47,887 nucleotides of DNA from CAIWXH01 sp964555675. Lineage in GTDB: Bacteria > Chloroflexota > Chloroflexia > Chloroflexales > Chloroflexaceae. The stretch's first letter is position 1, and the number at the start of each line of letters is the position of its first letter. Positions 23,749 to 32,313 of the stretch are shown in pieces. The stretch is from contig CAZKTU010000022.1 in NCBI GenBank assembly GCA_964555675.1, positions 1 through 47,887 of the forward strand, in the 5' to 3' direction. A program made the position numbers and the translations under genes. A model generated the notes under the pieces. The model was not told the DNA's origin. It was given only the letters and a program-made list of their open reading frames with translations, and made no database searches.

Positions 23749-26274
23749 TTACTCGACCAGGGCGGGGCTGGCCTCGGCGGCCTCGGGGGCGGCCTCGACG
23801 GACTCGATCTGGCGCTGCGAGCGCAGGCGCAGCTCCTCCTCGACGGTATCGACCACAATCAGGTCGCCCTCGATGAAGCGGCCGTCGAGCAGGCCCTCGG
23901 CCAGGGGGTCTTCGATCACATTGGTGATCAGGCGGCGCAGGGGCCGGGCGCCGAAGGCCGGGTCGTAGCCGCGGCGGGCCAGGTAAGCCAGAGCGTCCTC
24001 GCGGACGTCGAGGCGCATCTGGTGCTCGTCGAGCTGCTTCTGGACGCGCTTGAGCATCAGCGAGGTGATCTGCTTGATCTCGTCGGTGGTGAGGGGGTGG
24101 AAGATGATCGTCGCGTCGATGCGGTTGAGGAACTCGGGCCGGAAGAGGGCCTTAAGGGCATCGTCGACCTTGCGACGCATGTCGGTCTGGTCGATCTCGT
24201 CGGCGTTGCCGCCGAAGCCGATGCGGCTGGCCCGGCGGATGTGCTCGGTGCCGACGTTCGAGGTCATGATGATGATGGTATTGCGGAAGTCGACCTTGCG
24301 GCCCTTGCCATCGGTGAGGTTGCCGTCCTCGAGCACCTGGAGCAGCAGGTTGAAGGCGTCGGGGTGGGCCTTCTCGATCTCGTCGAAGAGCACCACACAG
24401 TAGGGCTTGCGGCGCACCGCATCGGTGAGCTGACCGCCCTCGCCGTAGCCGACATAGCCGGGGGGCGAGCCGACCAGGCGCGAGGTGGTGTGGCGCTCCT
24501 GGAACTCGGACATATCGATCTTGATCAGGCTATCCTCTGAGCCGAACATGAACTCGGCCAGAGTTTTGGCCAGCTCGGTCTTGCCCACGCCGGTGGGGCC
24601 GAGGAAGATGAAGCTGCCGATGGGGCGCTTGGGGTCCTTGAGGCCGGCGCGGGCGCGGCGCACCGCCTTGGAGATGGTGACGATGGCCTCTTGCTGGCCG
24701 ATCACCCGATTGTGGAGGAAGTCCTCCATCTGCATGAGGCGCATCGTCTCGTCGCCCTTGAGGCGAGTCACGGGGATGCCGGTCCACATGCCGACCACCT
24801 CGGCGATATCCTCCTCGGTGACGTAGGGGCGCTCGGCGACGCGCTCGTCGCCGCCGGCGGCGCCGATCTCGGCCTCGATGGCGGTGATGCGACCCTGCAT
24901 GCGCTCCTCGCGCTCGCGCAGGTCGCTGGCGAGGTCGTACTGCTTATCCTCGAGGGCGGCCTCCTTCTCTTTGCGGAGGGCCTCGAGGCCGCGCAGGGCG
25001 TCGCGCAGCTGGGGCGGGGTGGCGCTGCGGTACATGCGCACGCGGCTGGCCGCCTCGTCGATCAGGTCGATGGCCTTATCGGGCAGCTGGCGGTCGGGCA
25101 CATAGCGGGCCGAGAGGGCCGCGGCGGCCTTGATCGCCTCGTCGGAGATCTGGAGCTGGTGGAAGTCCTCGTAGCGGGACTTGATGCCGCGCAGGATGAG
25201 CACGGTATCCTCGAGAGAGGGCTCGTCGACCATCACGGGCTGGAAGCGCCGCTCGAGGGCGGCGTCGCGCTCGATGTACTTGCGGTACTCGTCGAGGGTA
25301 GTTGCGCCGATAGTCTGGAGCTCGCCGCGCGAGAGGGCGGGCTTGAGGATATTGGCCGCGTCGAGGGTGCCCTCGGCGCCGCCGGCCCCGATGATGGTGT
25401 GGAACTCGTCGATGAAGAGGATGCAGCGCGTCTCTTTGATCTCGTCGATCACGCGCTTGAGGCGCTCCTCGAACTGACCGCGGTACTTGGTGCCGGCGAC
25501 CAGGGCGCCCATATCGAGGGTGACGACGCGCTTGCCCTTGATGCTATCGGGCACATCGCCCTGGATGATACGCTGGGCCAGGCCCTCGACGATGGCGGTC
25601 TTACCGACGCCGGGCTCGCCGATCAGGGCCGGGTTATTCTTGGTGCGGCGCGAGAGAATCTGGATGACGCGCTCGATCTCGTGCGAGCGGCCGATGATCG
25701 GGTCGAGGCGCCCGGCCTCGGCCATCTCGGTCAGGTCGGTGCCGAGGGCGTCGAGGTAAGGGGTCTTGGACTGGCGCTGGGCGGCGGCCTGGCCGGGGGC
25801 GCCGGCGCGCTGCTCGGCGGTGCCGGCGGTGCCGTGGCGCAGCACGCGCATCACCTGGTTGCGGACCTGCTCGAGCGAGACGCCCATGATGTCGAGCACG
25901 CCGGTGGCGACACCCTCGCCGTTGCGGACGAGGCCGAGGAGCAGATGCTCGGTGCCGATATAGTGATGGTTGAGGCGGCTAGCCTCCTCAATCGCATACT
26001 TGATGACTTTCTGGGCGCGGGCGGTGAGCTCCTGGTCGGTGACGGGCGTCCCCTCGCCCATGCCGACGATGAACTCGACGGCGCTGCGGGCCTGAGCCAG
26101 CTTAACGCCCAGATCGTCGAGGACGCGCGCGGCGATCCCCTCGCTCTCGCGGATGAGGCCGAGGAGGATGTGCTCGGTGCCAATGTAGGGGTGATTGAAT
26201 GAGCGCGCCTCTTCATGGGCGAGCTGCAGCACCTGCTTCGCCCGCTTCGTAAACTTACTGTAGAGGTCAGACAT
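23749..26274 (-). CDS. clpC: ATP-dependent Clp protease ATP-binding subunit ClpC
   Basis: The 841-residue HSP100 unfoldase has two N-terminal Clp-N repeats (HPYIGTEHILLGL near 29, HHYIGTEHLLLGL near 103). AAA1 contains Walker A GEPGVGKT and FIDEFH. The middle carries an acidic UVR-like domain (LEDKQYDLASDLREREERM), which marks ClpC rather than ClpB or ClpA. AAA2 has GPTGVGKTELAKTLAE, VVLFDEIEKAH and the C-terminal sensor-2 helix GARPLRRLI. It feeds unfolded substrates to ClpP in the cytoplasm. The ATG at 26274 has GGAG six bases upstream; the preceding in-frame TTG is unlikely. It is 38 bases after rpsA on the same strand, so the two are probably co-transcribed. No ctsR/mcsAB genes are present. 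Confidence 0.96.
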   Translation of the reverse strand: MSDLYSKFTKRAKQVLQLAHEEARSFNHPYIGTEHILLGLIRESEGIAARVLDDLGVKLAQARSAVEFIVGMGEGTPVTDQELTARAQKVIKYAIEEASRLNHHYIGTEHLLLGLVRNGEGVATGVLDIMGVSLEQVRNQVMRVLRHGTAGTAEQRAGAPGQAAAQRQSKTPYLDALGTDLTEMAEAGRLDPIIGRSHEIERVIQILSRRTKNNPALIGEPGVGKTAIVEGLAQRIIQGDVPDSIKGKRVVTLDMGALVAGTKYRGQFEERLKRVIDEIKETRCILFIDEFHTIIGAGGAEGTLDAANILKPALSRGELQTIGATTLDEYRKYIERDAALERRFQPVMVDEPSLEDTVLILRGIKSRYEDFHQLQISDEAIKAAAALSARYVPDRQLPDKAIDLIDEAASRVRMYRSATPPQLRDALRGLEALRKEKEAALEDKQYDLASDLREREERMQGRITAIEAEIGAAGGDERVAERPYVTEEDIAEVVGMWTGIPVTRLKGDETMRLMQMEDFLHNRVIGQQEAIVTISKAVRRARAGLKDPKRPIGSFIFLGPTGVGKTELAKTLAEFMFGSEDSLIKIDMSEFQERHTTSRLVGSPPGYVGYGEGGQLTDAVRRKPYCVVLFDEIEKAHPDAFNLLLQVLEDGNLTDGKGRKVDFRNTIIIMTSNVGTEHIRRASRIGFGGNADEIDQTDMRRKVDDALKALFRPEFLNRIDATIIFHPLTTDEIKQITSLMLKRVQKQLDEHQMRLDVREDALAYLARRGYDPAFGARPLRRLITNVIEDPLAEGLLDGRFIEGDLIVVDTVEEELRLRSQRQIESVEAAPEAAEASPALVE

Positions 26275-26312
26275 GGTGTTCTCCAACTAGCTATCCCAGG
26301 AACAACCGCAGG

Positions 26313-27530
26313 CTACTCCTCCGCGGGCGGCTCGGCCTCGCCTGCGTCTTCGTCCTCCCCGATCTCGCGGGTGAGGCGCAGACTCAGGCCCATGCGTTTG
26401 CGGGCGGGGTCGATGCGGATAATGCGGGCGCTGATCACCTGGCCCTCGGCGACGACCTCCTTGGGGTGCTGGATACGCTCGTCGCCCATCTCCGATATAT
26501 GGATAAGGCCCTCGATGCCGTCCTCGATGCGGGCGAAGGCCCCGAACGAGGCAAGCTGGGTGACCGTGCCCTCGACGATCTGCCCGAGCTGATAACGCTC
26601 CCCGGCCCTGGTCCAGGGCTCGCTCTGGGTGCGCTTGATCGACAGGGCGATGCGCTTGCGCTCGTTGTCGATGCTCAGGATATAGACCTGAACCTTATCG
26701 CCCATCTTGAGCACCTCGCCGGGGTGTTTGACCCGGCTCCAGGAGATCTCGGAGAGATGGACGAGGCCGTCGGCGCCGCCGATATCGACGAAGGCGCCGA
26801 AGTCGCAGACCGAGCTGACCGTGCCGGTGCGGACGTCCCCTTCCTGGAGGCGAGCGAGCAGCTCGTCCTTCTTGATCTCGCGGGACTCCTGGACGGCCTG
26901 GCGCTCGGAGAGGATCAGGCGATTGCGGTTGCGGTTGATCTCGATGACTTTGAGGCTCAAGTCGGTGTTAACCATCTTGGCCATGTCAGACTGTTTCTGG
27001 GTGTCGGGGCCGCGGCTGATGCCGGTGACCTGCGATGCCGGCACGAAGCCGCGCACGCCGTCGAGATTGACGAGCAGGCCGCCCTTGTTGTAGTTGACCA
27101 CCCGGGCGCTGATCACGTCGCCCTTCTCGAAGGCGGTCTGGAGCACGCGCCAACTGCGCTCCTGGCGGGCCTTGTCGACGGAGAGGATGGCCCGGCCCTC
27201 TTTGTCCTCAGACTGGACGACGAAGACCAGCAGCGGCTCGCCGACCTGCAGCGCGGCCCGATCCTCGGGGGCGAGGGACTGCATCTCGCGAGACGGGACG
27301 ATCCCCTCGGCCTTGGCGCCGATGTCGACCAGGATCTCGTCGCGGTCGACGCGCATGATGCGTCCATCGACCGTGTCCCCGTACTTCAGGTTGCGGTAGT
27401 CGTGCGCAGGATCCCTGAGGAACTGCTCCATCAGGGCCAGATCCTCATCCTCGAGGGCGTTGCCATTTTCGACGTGGTCGAGCGCGGGTGACGCATCAGC
27501 GCCAGCAGCGTTCCCCAACAGTTCTTCCAT
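26313..27530 (-). CDS. rpsA: 30S ribosomal protein S1 homologue (four S1 domains)
   Basis: The 405-residue RNA-binding protein has four S1 OB-fold repeats at about 49-116, 132-198, 218-287 and 303-373. Repeat boundaries are seen in GDTVDGRIMRV, GDVISARVVNYNKGGLLVNL, GDVRTGTVSSVCDFGAFVDIGG and GQIVEGTVTQLASFGAFARI. Repeats three and four are the most canonical (GLVHLSEIS, GLIHISEMG). The protein recruits mRNA to the 30S subunit in organisms with weak or absent Shine-Dalgarno sites, which fits the leaderless genes here. The ATG at 27530 has AAGGA upstream. The tail is acidic. It is shorter than the six-domain E. coli S1, as in many non-proteobacteria. Confidence 0.93.
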   Translation of the reverse strand: MEELLGNAAGADASPALDHVENGNALEDEDLALMEQFLRDPAHDYRNLKYGDTVDGRIMRVDRDEILVDIGAKAEGIVPSREMQSLAPEDRAALQVGEPLLVFVVQSEDKEGRAILSVDKARQERSWRVLQTAFEKGDVISARVVNYNKGGLLVNLDGVRGFVPASQVTGISRGPDTQKQSDMAKMVNTDLSLKVIEINRNRNRLILSERQAVQESREIKKDELLARLQEGDVRTGTVSSVCDFGAFVDIGGADGLVHLSEISWSRVKHPGEVLKMGDKVQVYILSIDNERKRIALSIKRTQSEPWTRAGERYQLGQIVEGTVTQLASFGAFARIEDGIEGLIHISEMGDERIQHPKEVVAEGQVISARIIRIDPARKRMGLSLRLTREIGEDEDAGEAEPPAEE

Positions 27531-27596
27531 GCGCCGTCCTTGTACAGAGCGACGGACCCCGCAGACGCGTCTGGGAAAACAAAAACAGTCCCTGGC

Positions 27597-27625
27597 ATTA
27601 TACGCCGCCAAGAGTCAAAGCGCAA
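27597..27625 (-). promoter_or_regulatory. Promoter of the rpsA-clpC operon
   Basis: On the minus strand TTGCGC (27625-27620) and TATAAT (27602-27597) are separated by 17 bases. It lies about 70 bases before the rpsA ATG and is one of few sites here with a recognisable -35. Confidence 0.65.
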
Positions 27626-27699
27626 GGCATCCCGCCTTTCAGGGCATTGTGATGCGGTGCGCGAATAGGGGCGGGCGGGCGCGCCCCAGACAGAGGCCG

Positions 27700-28644
27700 C
27701 TACAGCTGGACGGGGAAGGCGGCCGGGCGGCCGTCGGCGGCGGGCAGGCGGGCCGCGTGGGGGCCGGCGGGGGGCGTCGCGTGGGGCGGGATCATGCCGA
27801 GGCGGCGCAGGCCGAGGTAGGCGTCCTCGTTGCAGACGAGGGGCGCGCCGAGGCCGAGGCGCTGGAGGGCAATGGCCTGCTCGACGGGCGGGCCGAGGAC
27901 GGTGAGGCCGAGGCCGGGGAGGATCACGGCGAGCCCCTGGCCGCCGGCGAGGGTCAGGCGCGGGCGCTGGGCGGGCAGCCCGGCGGCCCAGGCGGCGTTG
28001 ATGGCGCGGGCCGCCTGGTAGGCGCCGCGCAGGGCCCCGGCGCCGCCCTGCTGCCCGAGGGCGCCGAAGATCAACACGACGCCCTCGCCCCAGCGGGCCA
28101 GGAGGGCGTCGTGGAGCTGGGCCTGGTGCAGGGCGGTGTAGGCGGCGTCGCGCATGAGGGCCACGGGGTCGCCGTGGGCGCCGGGGTGGGCCACGACCAG
28201 CACGACCACCTCGCAGGGCAGGCCCTCGGGCGGCGGGCGCAGCTCGGCCAGGCGCGCGGCGCCGGCGGCGGGCAGCGAGGGGAGCAAATGGCGCAGCTGC
28301 TGCTCGGAGCGGCGCTGCTGGAGCAGGCGATTCAGGGCATGGCAGAGCTCGCCCCAGGCCCCGTCGGCCACCTCGAGCTTGGCCTCGCCCGGCGCGACGA
28401 AGCCGGCCGCGGGCACAGGCGAGGCCTCAACCCCGGCGGCGGCGGTGGAGACGGCGGCGGCCAGCGTGCGCAGGTCGGCGGCGAGGGCGGCCCGATCCCA
28501 GAGCATGAGAGCCGCGGCGAAGAGGATGGCGGGGAGGGCGAGGGGCGGGGCGAACAGCGCCGCGAGGCCGGCGGCGAGCAAGGCCAAGAGGGCCAGGGCA
28601 ACCCTGAGCCGACGCCCGGTGCGGCCGGAGAAGCGGAGCCCCAT
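27700..28644 (-). CDS. Membrane protein with a degenerate class III nucleotidyl-cyclase-like domain
   Basis: The 314-residue protein has two N-terminal hydrophobic helices (LALLALLAAGLAALFAPPLA and LPAILFAAALMLW). From about residue 140 it resembles a class III adenylate/guanylate cyclase fold: VVVLVVAHPGAHGD, LLARWGEGVVLIFGA, AARAINAAWAAG, LTLAGGQGLAVILPG and LTVLGPPVEQAIALQRLGLG, which parallels the family's IGDxVNxAxRL. The first metal Asp is replaced (VVAHPG instead of xFADI) and the second site is GEG instead of GDG, so catalysis is doubtful. It is more likely a nucleotide or protein sensor. The ATG at 28644 is used because AAGGG precedes it; a TTG 42 bases upstream is unlikely. It follows the response regulator gene on the same strand with GC-rich hairpins between. 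Confidence 0.65.
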   Translation of the reverse strand: MGLRFSGRTGRRLRVALALLALLAAGLAALFAPPLALPAILFAAALMLWDRAALAADLRTLAAAVSTAAAGVEASPVPAAGFVAPGEAKLEVADGAWGELCHALNRLLQQRRSEQQLRHLLPSLPAAGAARLAELRPPPEGLPCEVVVLVVAHPGAHGDPVALMRDAAYTALHQAQLHDALLARWGEGVVLIFGALGQQGGAGALRGAYQAARAINAAWAAGLPAQRPRLTLAGGQGLAVILPGLGLTVLGPPVEQAIALQRLGLGAPLVCNEDAYLGLRRLGMIPPHATPPAGPHAARLPAADGRPAAFPVQL

Positions 28645-28720
28645 ACTGCCCTTCGCGGTAGTCTTGTTGACGGTCGCAGCGCCCAAAGCAGATCCGTAAA
28701 CGGCCTCGGCGTTCCTCGAA

Positions 28721-28777
28721 GGCCGCGCGGCAGCCGCTCACGCGCCGCGCGGCCAGAGCCCCGCAACTTGGCGGGGC
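28721..28777 (-). terminator. GC-rich hairpins between the response regulator and cyclase-like genes
   Basis: An 11-bp perfect stem (28721-28731 with 28744-28754, 12-base loop) and a 7-bp stem (28758-28764 with 28771-28777) lie in the 239-base gap. Neither has a U-tract on the minus strand, so they may be Rho-assisted stops, a leader structure, or both. A weak -10 (TGC-TATCCT at 28822-28830) lies just upstream. Confidence 0.4.
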
Positions 28778-28883
28778 CGCCTGATGAGGGCGCCCGACAC
28801 GCCCAGACCAGGGGGATGTCGAGGATAGCACCGGGGCGCTACTTTGGGGAAGGGGTGCAGATTACGGGTGGGTGACCGCGGGG

Positions 28884-29564
28884 CTACTCCTCGCGCAGGA
28901 TGTAGCCGGCGCCGCGCACGGTCTGGATGACGCGCTGCTCGCCGCCCGACTCGAGCTTCTGGCGCAGGTAGCGCACATAGACCTCGATGATATTGCTCTC
29001 GCCGCCGAAGTCATACCCCCAGACCCGGTCGTAGATCACCTCGCGGGTGAGGACCTGGTTGGGGTGGCGCATGAAGAGCTCGAGCAGCTCGTACTCTTTG
29101 GCGGTGAGCTCGACGCGGCGCTCGGCCACGCGCAGTTCGCGGGCGGCGGTATCGAGGGTGAGGGCGCCGAAGCGCAGGATCTCGCTCTGCTGGCCGACCT
29201 GGCGGCGGCGCAGCTGCACGCGGATGCGGGCCAGGAGCTCTTCGAAGGCGAAGGGCTTGACGAGATAGTCGTCGGCGCCGTTCTCGAGGCCGCGCACCCG
29301 GTCGGCGACGGCGTCGCGGGCGGTGAGGATGATGATCGGGATATCCGAGGCCGCCCTGAGGCGGCGGGCCACTTCGAGGCCGTCGATCCCGGGGAGCATC
29401 AGGTCGAGGACCACCAGGTCGTGGGGCGTCTCGCGGGCCTCGGCCAGGCCGGCGGGCCCGTCGGGGGCCACGCTGACCTGGAAGCCCTCGAGCACGAGGC
29501 CGCGCCGCAGGTAGTTGGCGATCTCCTGCTCGTCCTCGATGATCAATATGCGCTGGGTTGTCAT
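28884..29564 (-). CDS. OmpR/PhoB-family response regulator
   Basis: The 226-residue regulator has a receiver domain (residues about 4-118) with the acidic pair in ILIIEDEQE, phospho-acceptor Asp in VVLDLMLPGIDG, the conserved Thr/Ser switch in IIILTARD and Lys in YLVKPF. A linker joins it to an OmpR-type winged helix (about 130-225: LTAKEYELLELFMRHPNQVLTREVI, VYVRYLRQKLE, TVRGAGYIL). It activates or represses transcription when phosphorylated. No histidine kinase is adjacent, so it is an orphan here. The ATG at 29564 has AAGGTGG eight bases upstream. A TTGCGT-17-TATACT promoter sits upstream. Confidence 0.94.
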   Translation of the reverse strand: MTTQRILIIEDEQEIANYLRRGLVLEGFQVSVAPDGPAGLAEARETPHDLVVLDLMLPGIDGLEVARRLRAASDIPIIILTARDAVADRVRGLENGADDYLVKPFAFEELLARIRVQLRRRQVGQQSEILRFGALTLDTAARELRVAERRVELTAKEYELLELFMRHPNQVLTREVIYDRVWGYDFGGESNIIEVYVRYLRQKLESGGEQRVIQTVRGAGYILREE

Positions 29565-29596
29565 GCTGCTGGCCACCTTATTGTCACGATAGCTTA

Positions 29597-29625
29597 AGTA
29601 TAGGCATGGTGACCCCGAGACGCAA
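29597..29625 (-). promoter_or_regulatory. Promoter of the response regulator gene
   Basis: On the minus strand TTGCGT (29625-29620) and TATACT (29602-29597) lie 17 bases apart. The pair resembles the rpsA promoter and ends about 33 bases before the ATG. Confidence 0.65.
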
Positions 29626-29647
29626 CCAGCGGTCGAAGCGCGAGGAG

Positions 29648-29674
29648 GTGCGGAAGGGCCAGGCCCCTCCGCAC
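29648..29674 (-). terminator. Possible terminator downstream of the aminotransferase gene
   Basis: An 11-bp stem with one mismatch (GTGCGGA arms) lies 17-43 bases after the aminotransferase stop. There is no clear U-tract, so the call is tentative. Confidence 0.4.
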
Positions 29675-29690
29675 CGCGGCTGAAGGGGCC

Positions 29691-31118
29691 CTAATCGGCG
29701 GCGATGGCCTGAGGGGCGGAGAGCGGGACGACCATGGGGGCGACGCCGAGGCGACGACCGAGGGCATGGACGGCCTCGGCGACGATGGCGACGCAGCGGT
29801 CGGCCTCCTCCTGGGTGATCACCAGGGGCGGGGCGAGCTGGATGACCGGCTCGAGGCGGTCGTCGGCGCGGCAGATCAGACCGCGGCGCTTGAGCTGGTC
29901 CGAGAGCCAGCCCATCAGCTTCTCCTCGACCAGGGACTCGCGGGTGGCGCGGTCGCGCACCAGCTCGATCGCCATGAAGAGGCCCATGCCGCGCACCTCG
30001 CCGACATTGGGGTGGTTGCCGATGGCGGCGCGCAGCTCGCGCTGCATATAGTCGCCCATGGTGCGCGAGCGCTCGCCGAGGGCCTCGCCCTCGAGGATGG
30101 CGAGGTTGGCGAGGGCGGCGGCGCAGGCGGCGGGGTGGCCGCCGAAGGTGACGCCGTGCATGAGTTTATCGGCGTCGGCGTCGCCGACGAAGGCGTCGGC
30201 GATCTCGTGGCGCACAATGGCGGCGCCGAGGGGAGCGTAGCCGCTGGTGAGGCCCTTGGCGCAGGTGACGATATCGGGGCTGACGCCCAGCTCGCTCGAG
30301 CCGAACCAGCCGCCGACGCGGCCGAAGCCGCAGATCACCTCGTCGGCGATAAAGACGATGCCGTGGCGGTCGCAGATCGCGCGCACGCGCTGGAGATAGC
30401 CGGGGGGCGAGACAATGGCGCCGCCCGAGTTCTGGACCGGCTCCATAATGATCGCCGCGATCGTCTCGGGGCCCTCGAACTCGATCAGGCGCTCGATCTC
30501 GTCGGCGCAGGTCAGGGCGCAGGTGTCGCAGCCGTCGCCGTAGGGGCAGCGGTACTGGTAGGGCACGGGCACGTGGCGGGCGCCGGGCACGAGGGGGCCG
30601 AAGCCATTGCGCAGCGGGGTCACGCCATTGACCGAGAGGGCGCCCATACTGGTGCCGTGGTAGGCCGAGCGGCGGGCGATCACCTTGGTGCGCTCGCGGA
30701 AGCCGCGGCGGGCCTGGTAGGCCTTGGCGATCTTGAGGGCGCTCTCGACGGCATCGCTGCCGCCGGTGGTGAAGAAGACGCGCGAGCGGGGGCCGGTGGG
30801 GGCGAGGGCGGCGAGCTTCGCCGAGAGGTCGATCATGGGGAGGCTGGGGAAGCTGAAGGGGCTGACGTAGGCGATCTCGGCCAGCTGGGCCGCCATCGCC
30901 TCGGCGATCTCGCGCCGGCCATAGCCGACGTTGACCGTGAAGAGACCGGAGAGGCCGTCGAGGTACTCGTTCCCCTCCTGGTCCCATACGCGCGACCCCG
31001 CTCCACGGACGAGCACGGTGGGTCGCGCGCCCAGACTGGACATATGGCCCATCTGGAAGAAGTGCAGCCAGACGTTATCGGCGAGCGTCTGCTGCTGGCT
31101 CTGACTGAGCGGTGACAT
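29691..31118 (-). CDS. Class III PLP-dependent aminotransferase (aspartate aminotransferase family)
   Basis: The 475-residue enzyme is a fold-type I class III transaminase, the group of omega-amino acid:pyruvate, diamine and beta-alanine aminotransferases. It shows the N-terminal WDQEGNEYLDGLSGLFTVNVGYGR, FFTTGGSDAVESALKIAKAY, the aromatic PLP contact in SAYHGTSMGALS, the Asp in FIADEVICGFGRVG, the Schiff-base Lys in VTCAKGLTSGYAPLGA (about 290), and TFGGHPAACAAALANL. A Cys-rich insertion (YRCPYGDGCDTCALTC) occurs at about 195-210. The donor cannot be fixed from sequence. GGAG sits five bases before the ATG at 31118. The leader from the predicted promoter is about 430 bases and structured. 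Confidence 0.92.
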   Translation of the reverse strand: MSPLSQSQQQTLADNVWLHFFQMGHMSSLGARPTVLVRGAGSRVWDQEGNEYLDGLSGLFTVNVGYGRREIAEAMAAQLAEIAYVSPFSFPSLPMIDLSAKLAALAPTGPRSRVFFTTGGSDAVESALKIAKAYQARRGFRERTKVIARRSAYHGTSMGALSVNGVTPLRNGFGPLVPGARHVPVPYQYRCPYGDGCDTCALTCADEIERLIEFEGPETIAAIIMEPVQNSGGAIVSPPGYLQRVRAICDRHGIVFIADEVICGFGRVGGWFGSSELGVSPDIVTCAKGLTSGYAPLGAAIVRHEIADAFVGDADADKLMHGVTFGGHPAACAAALANLAILEGEALGERSRTMGDYMQRELRAAIGNHPNVGEVRGMGLFMAIELVRDRATRESLVEEKLMGWLSDQLKRRGLICRADDRLEPVIQLAPPLVITQEEADRCVAIVAEAVHALGRRLGVAPMVVPLSAPQAIAAD

Positions 31119-31461
31119 ACATACTCCATGGTATGTCCGCTGCCGTGAGCCCCACGCGCCCGGAAGTGTAGGTGGGCGCGGCTGCGACGCCGCAGCAAGC
31201 AGTTGAGAGGCTCACATCGTGGGCACAAGCCCCGACCCTGGCGCGGACGAGATTCCAGAGCTGCGCGCCGGGCGGCGCGACGAGTGACTGGCGCGGGCGG
31301 CGGGGGGCCGCCGGGGCGTCGGGCGCGTTTTCAGCTACGAGCCCCTCTCGTCGGCGCAGCGGGCGCGACGGCGACACGTACGGCTCTGACACGGGCGTGT
31401 CGCGGCGGGTATCAATCCTCCAACGGGGTGTCCTTTCCGTTCAGCGGGCGGGTGCAGAAAC

Positions 31462-31506
31462 GCAGACGCCGGAGGGCGTGGCGTGGGCCTACCTTCCGGC
31501 GTCTGC
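31462..31506 (-). promoter_or_regulatory. Strong hairpin in the aminotransferase leader
   Basis: Arms of 15 bases (31462-31476 against 31492-31506) pair with one mismatch near the loop, including 12 uninterrupted bp (GCAGACGCCGGA). The minus-strand tail reads GTTTCTGC, too weak for a clear terminator. It could be an attenuator stem. Confidence 0.5.
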
Positions 31507-31551
31507 ACTATCTCCGCGGGGCTAATGATCGACGAGGCGTTGCATGGCCCT

Positions 31552-31581
31552 AGTCTACACGATTGGCTGTGGGTCTGTCTA
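31552..31581 (-). promoter_or_regulatory. Putative promoter of the aminotransferase gene
   Basis: On the minus strand TAGACA (31581-31576) and TAGACT (31557-31552) are 18 bases apart. Each matches consensus at four or five of six positions. Confidence 0.45.
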
Positions 31582-31800
31582 GGGGGCGCCAGATAATTCC
31601 CGATTGAGCTAAGACAGGTTCGTACCCGAGTTACGCTCTTCGCCGCTGCACTCTGCGAGGATGCCTTTGGCATTCGCGGCTGAGGGGGTACGGGGCGTGC
31701 CAGCGGGCGCGACGGCACCGCTCTTGCAGAGAGAGATGTGCGGGCGAGGACGTACTCCAGCGAGGGGGGTCGTCGCCGGCAGAGAAAACAAGGAGGCGCC

Positions 31801-32268
31801 ATGGCCGGCTTTGAAAAATGGACCGACGTCGAGGTGCCGGTCCGGACCGCGTACAACCAGTGGACCCAGTTTGAGGAGTTTCCCCGCTTTATGGAAGGCG
31901 TGGAGCGCGTGACTCAGCTGAGCAATGCGCGCCTGAGCTGGCGGGCGAATGTGTTTGGCAAGGTCGAGGAGTGGGACGCCCGCATCGTCGAGCAGACCCC
32001 CGACCAGAAAGTGGCCTGGGCGAGCACGAGCGGCGCGCCGAACAAGGGCGAGGTCACCTTCGAGCCCCTGGGGCCCAGCAGCACGCGCGTGGTCCTGAAC
32101 CTGAGCTACGAACCGCAGGGCGTGCTCGAGCATCTTGGCGACAAGCTCGGCCTGCTCGAGCGGCGGGTCGAGGGCGACCTCAGGCGCTTCAAGGAGTATA
32201 TCGAGGGCCGGGGCCGTGAGTCGGGGGCGTGGCGCGGCGCGATCAAGGAGCGCGAGCGGGGGGCCTGA
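31801..32268 (+). CDS. SRPBCC-family (START-like, cyclase/dehydrase) protein
   Basis: The 155-residue protein matches the ubiquitin-like-hydrophobic-pocket SRPBCC superfamily, as in the polyketide cyclase/dehydrase and Coq10 group. Recognisable segments are VPVRTAYNQWTQFEEFPRFMEGVERVTQL near residue 12, a W-rich strand ARLSWRANVFGK, VAWASTSG, KGEVTFEPLGPSSTRVVLNLSYEPQG, and the long C-terminal helix ending in DLRRFKEYIEGRG. AAGGAGG lies before the ATG. The next gene is on the same strand 45 bases downstream and encodes a DUF883-like protein; these two are frequently paired in stress-related loci, so a stress role is plausible. Its ligand is unknown. Confidence 0.88.
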   Translation: MAGFEKWTDVEVPVRTAYNQWTQFEEFPRFMEGVERVTQLSNARLSWRANVFGKVEEWDARIVEQTPDQKVAWASTSGAPNKGEVTFEPLGPSSTRVVLNLSYEPQGVLEHLGDKLGLLERRVEGDLRRFKEYIEGRGRESGAWRGAIKERERGA

Positions 32269-32313
32269 CAGGTGAGCCAGACAGGCGCCAATGCGCCCGG
32301 GAAGGAGTCACGC

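Larger units (their letters stand above)
31119..31800. other. Long divergent intergenic region with structured leader
   Basis: This 682-base gap lies between the divergent aminotransferase (minus) and SRPBCC (plus) genes. The minus-strand promoter predicted at 31552-31581 gives a 5' leader of about 430 bases. It contains a 7-codon ORF (MQRLVDH, start near 31544) immediately before a strong hairpin at 31462-31506. I recognise no known riboswitch consensus. Several long open frames here are GC-bias artefacts. Confidence 0.5.

Noticed and set aside
31203..31553. Arg-rich open frames in the aminotransferase leader
   Set aside because: They are GC-bias artefacts without ribosome-binding sites; the region is better explained as an untranslated leader.
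31119..31560. Known riboswitch classes (glycine, THF, cobalamin, TPP, guanidine) in the aminotransferase leader
   Set aside because: None of the conserved core motifs could be matched by eye, so no class was assigned.
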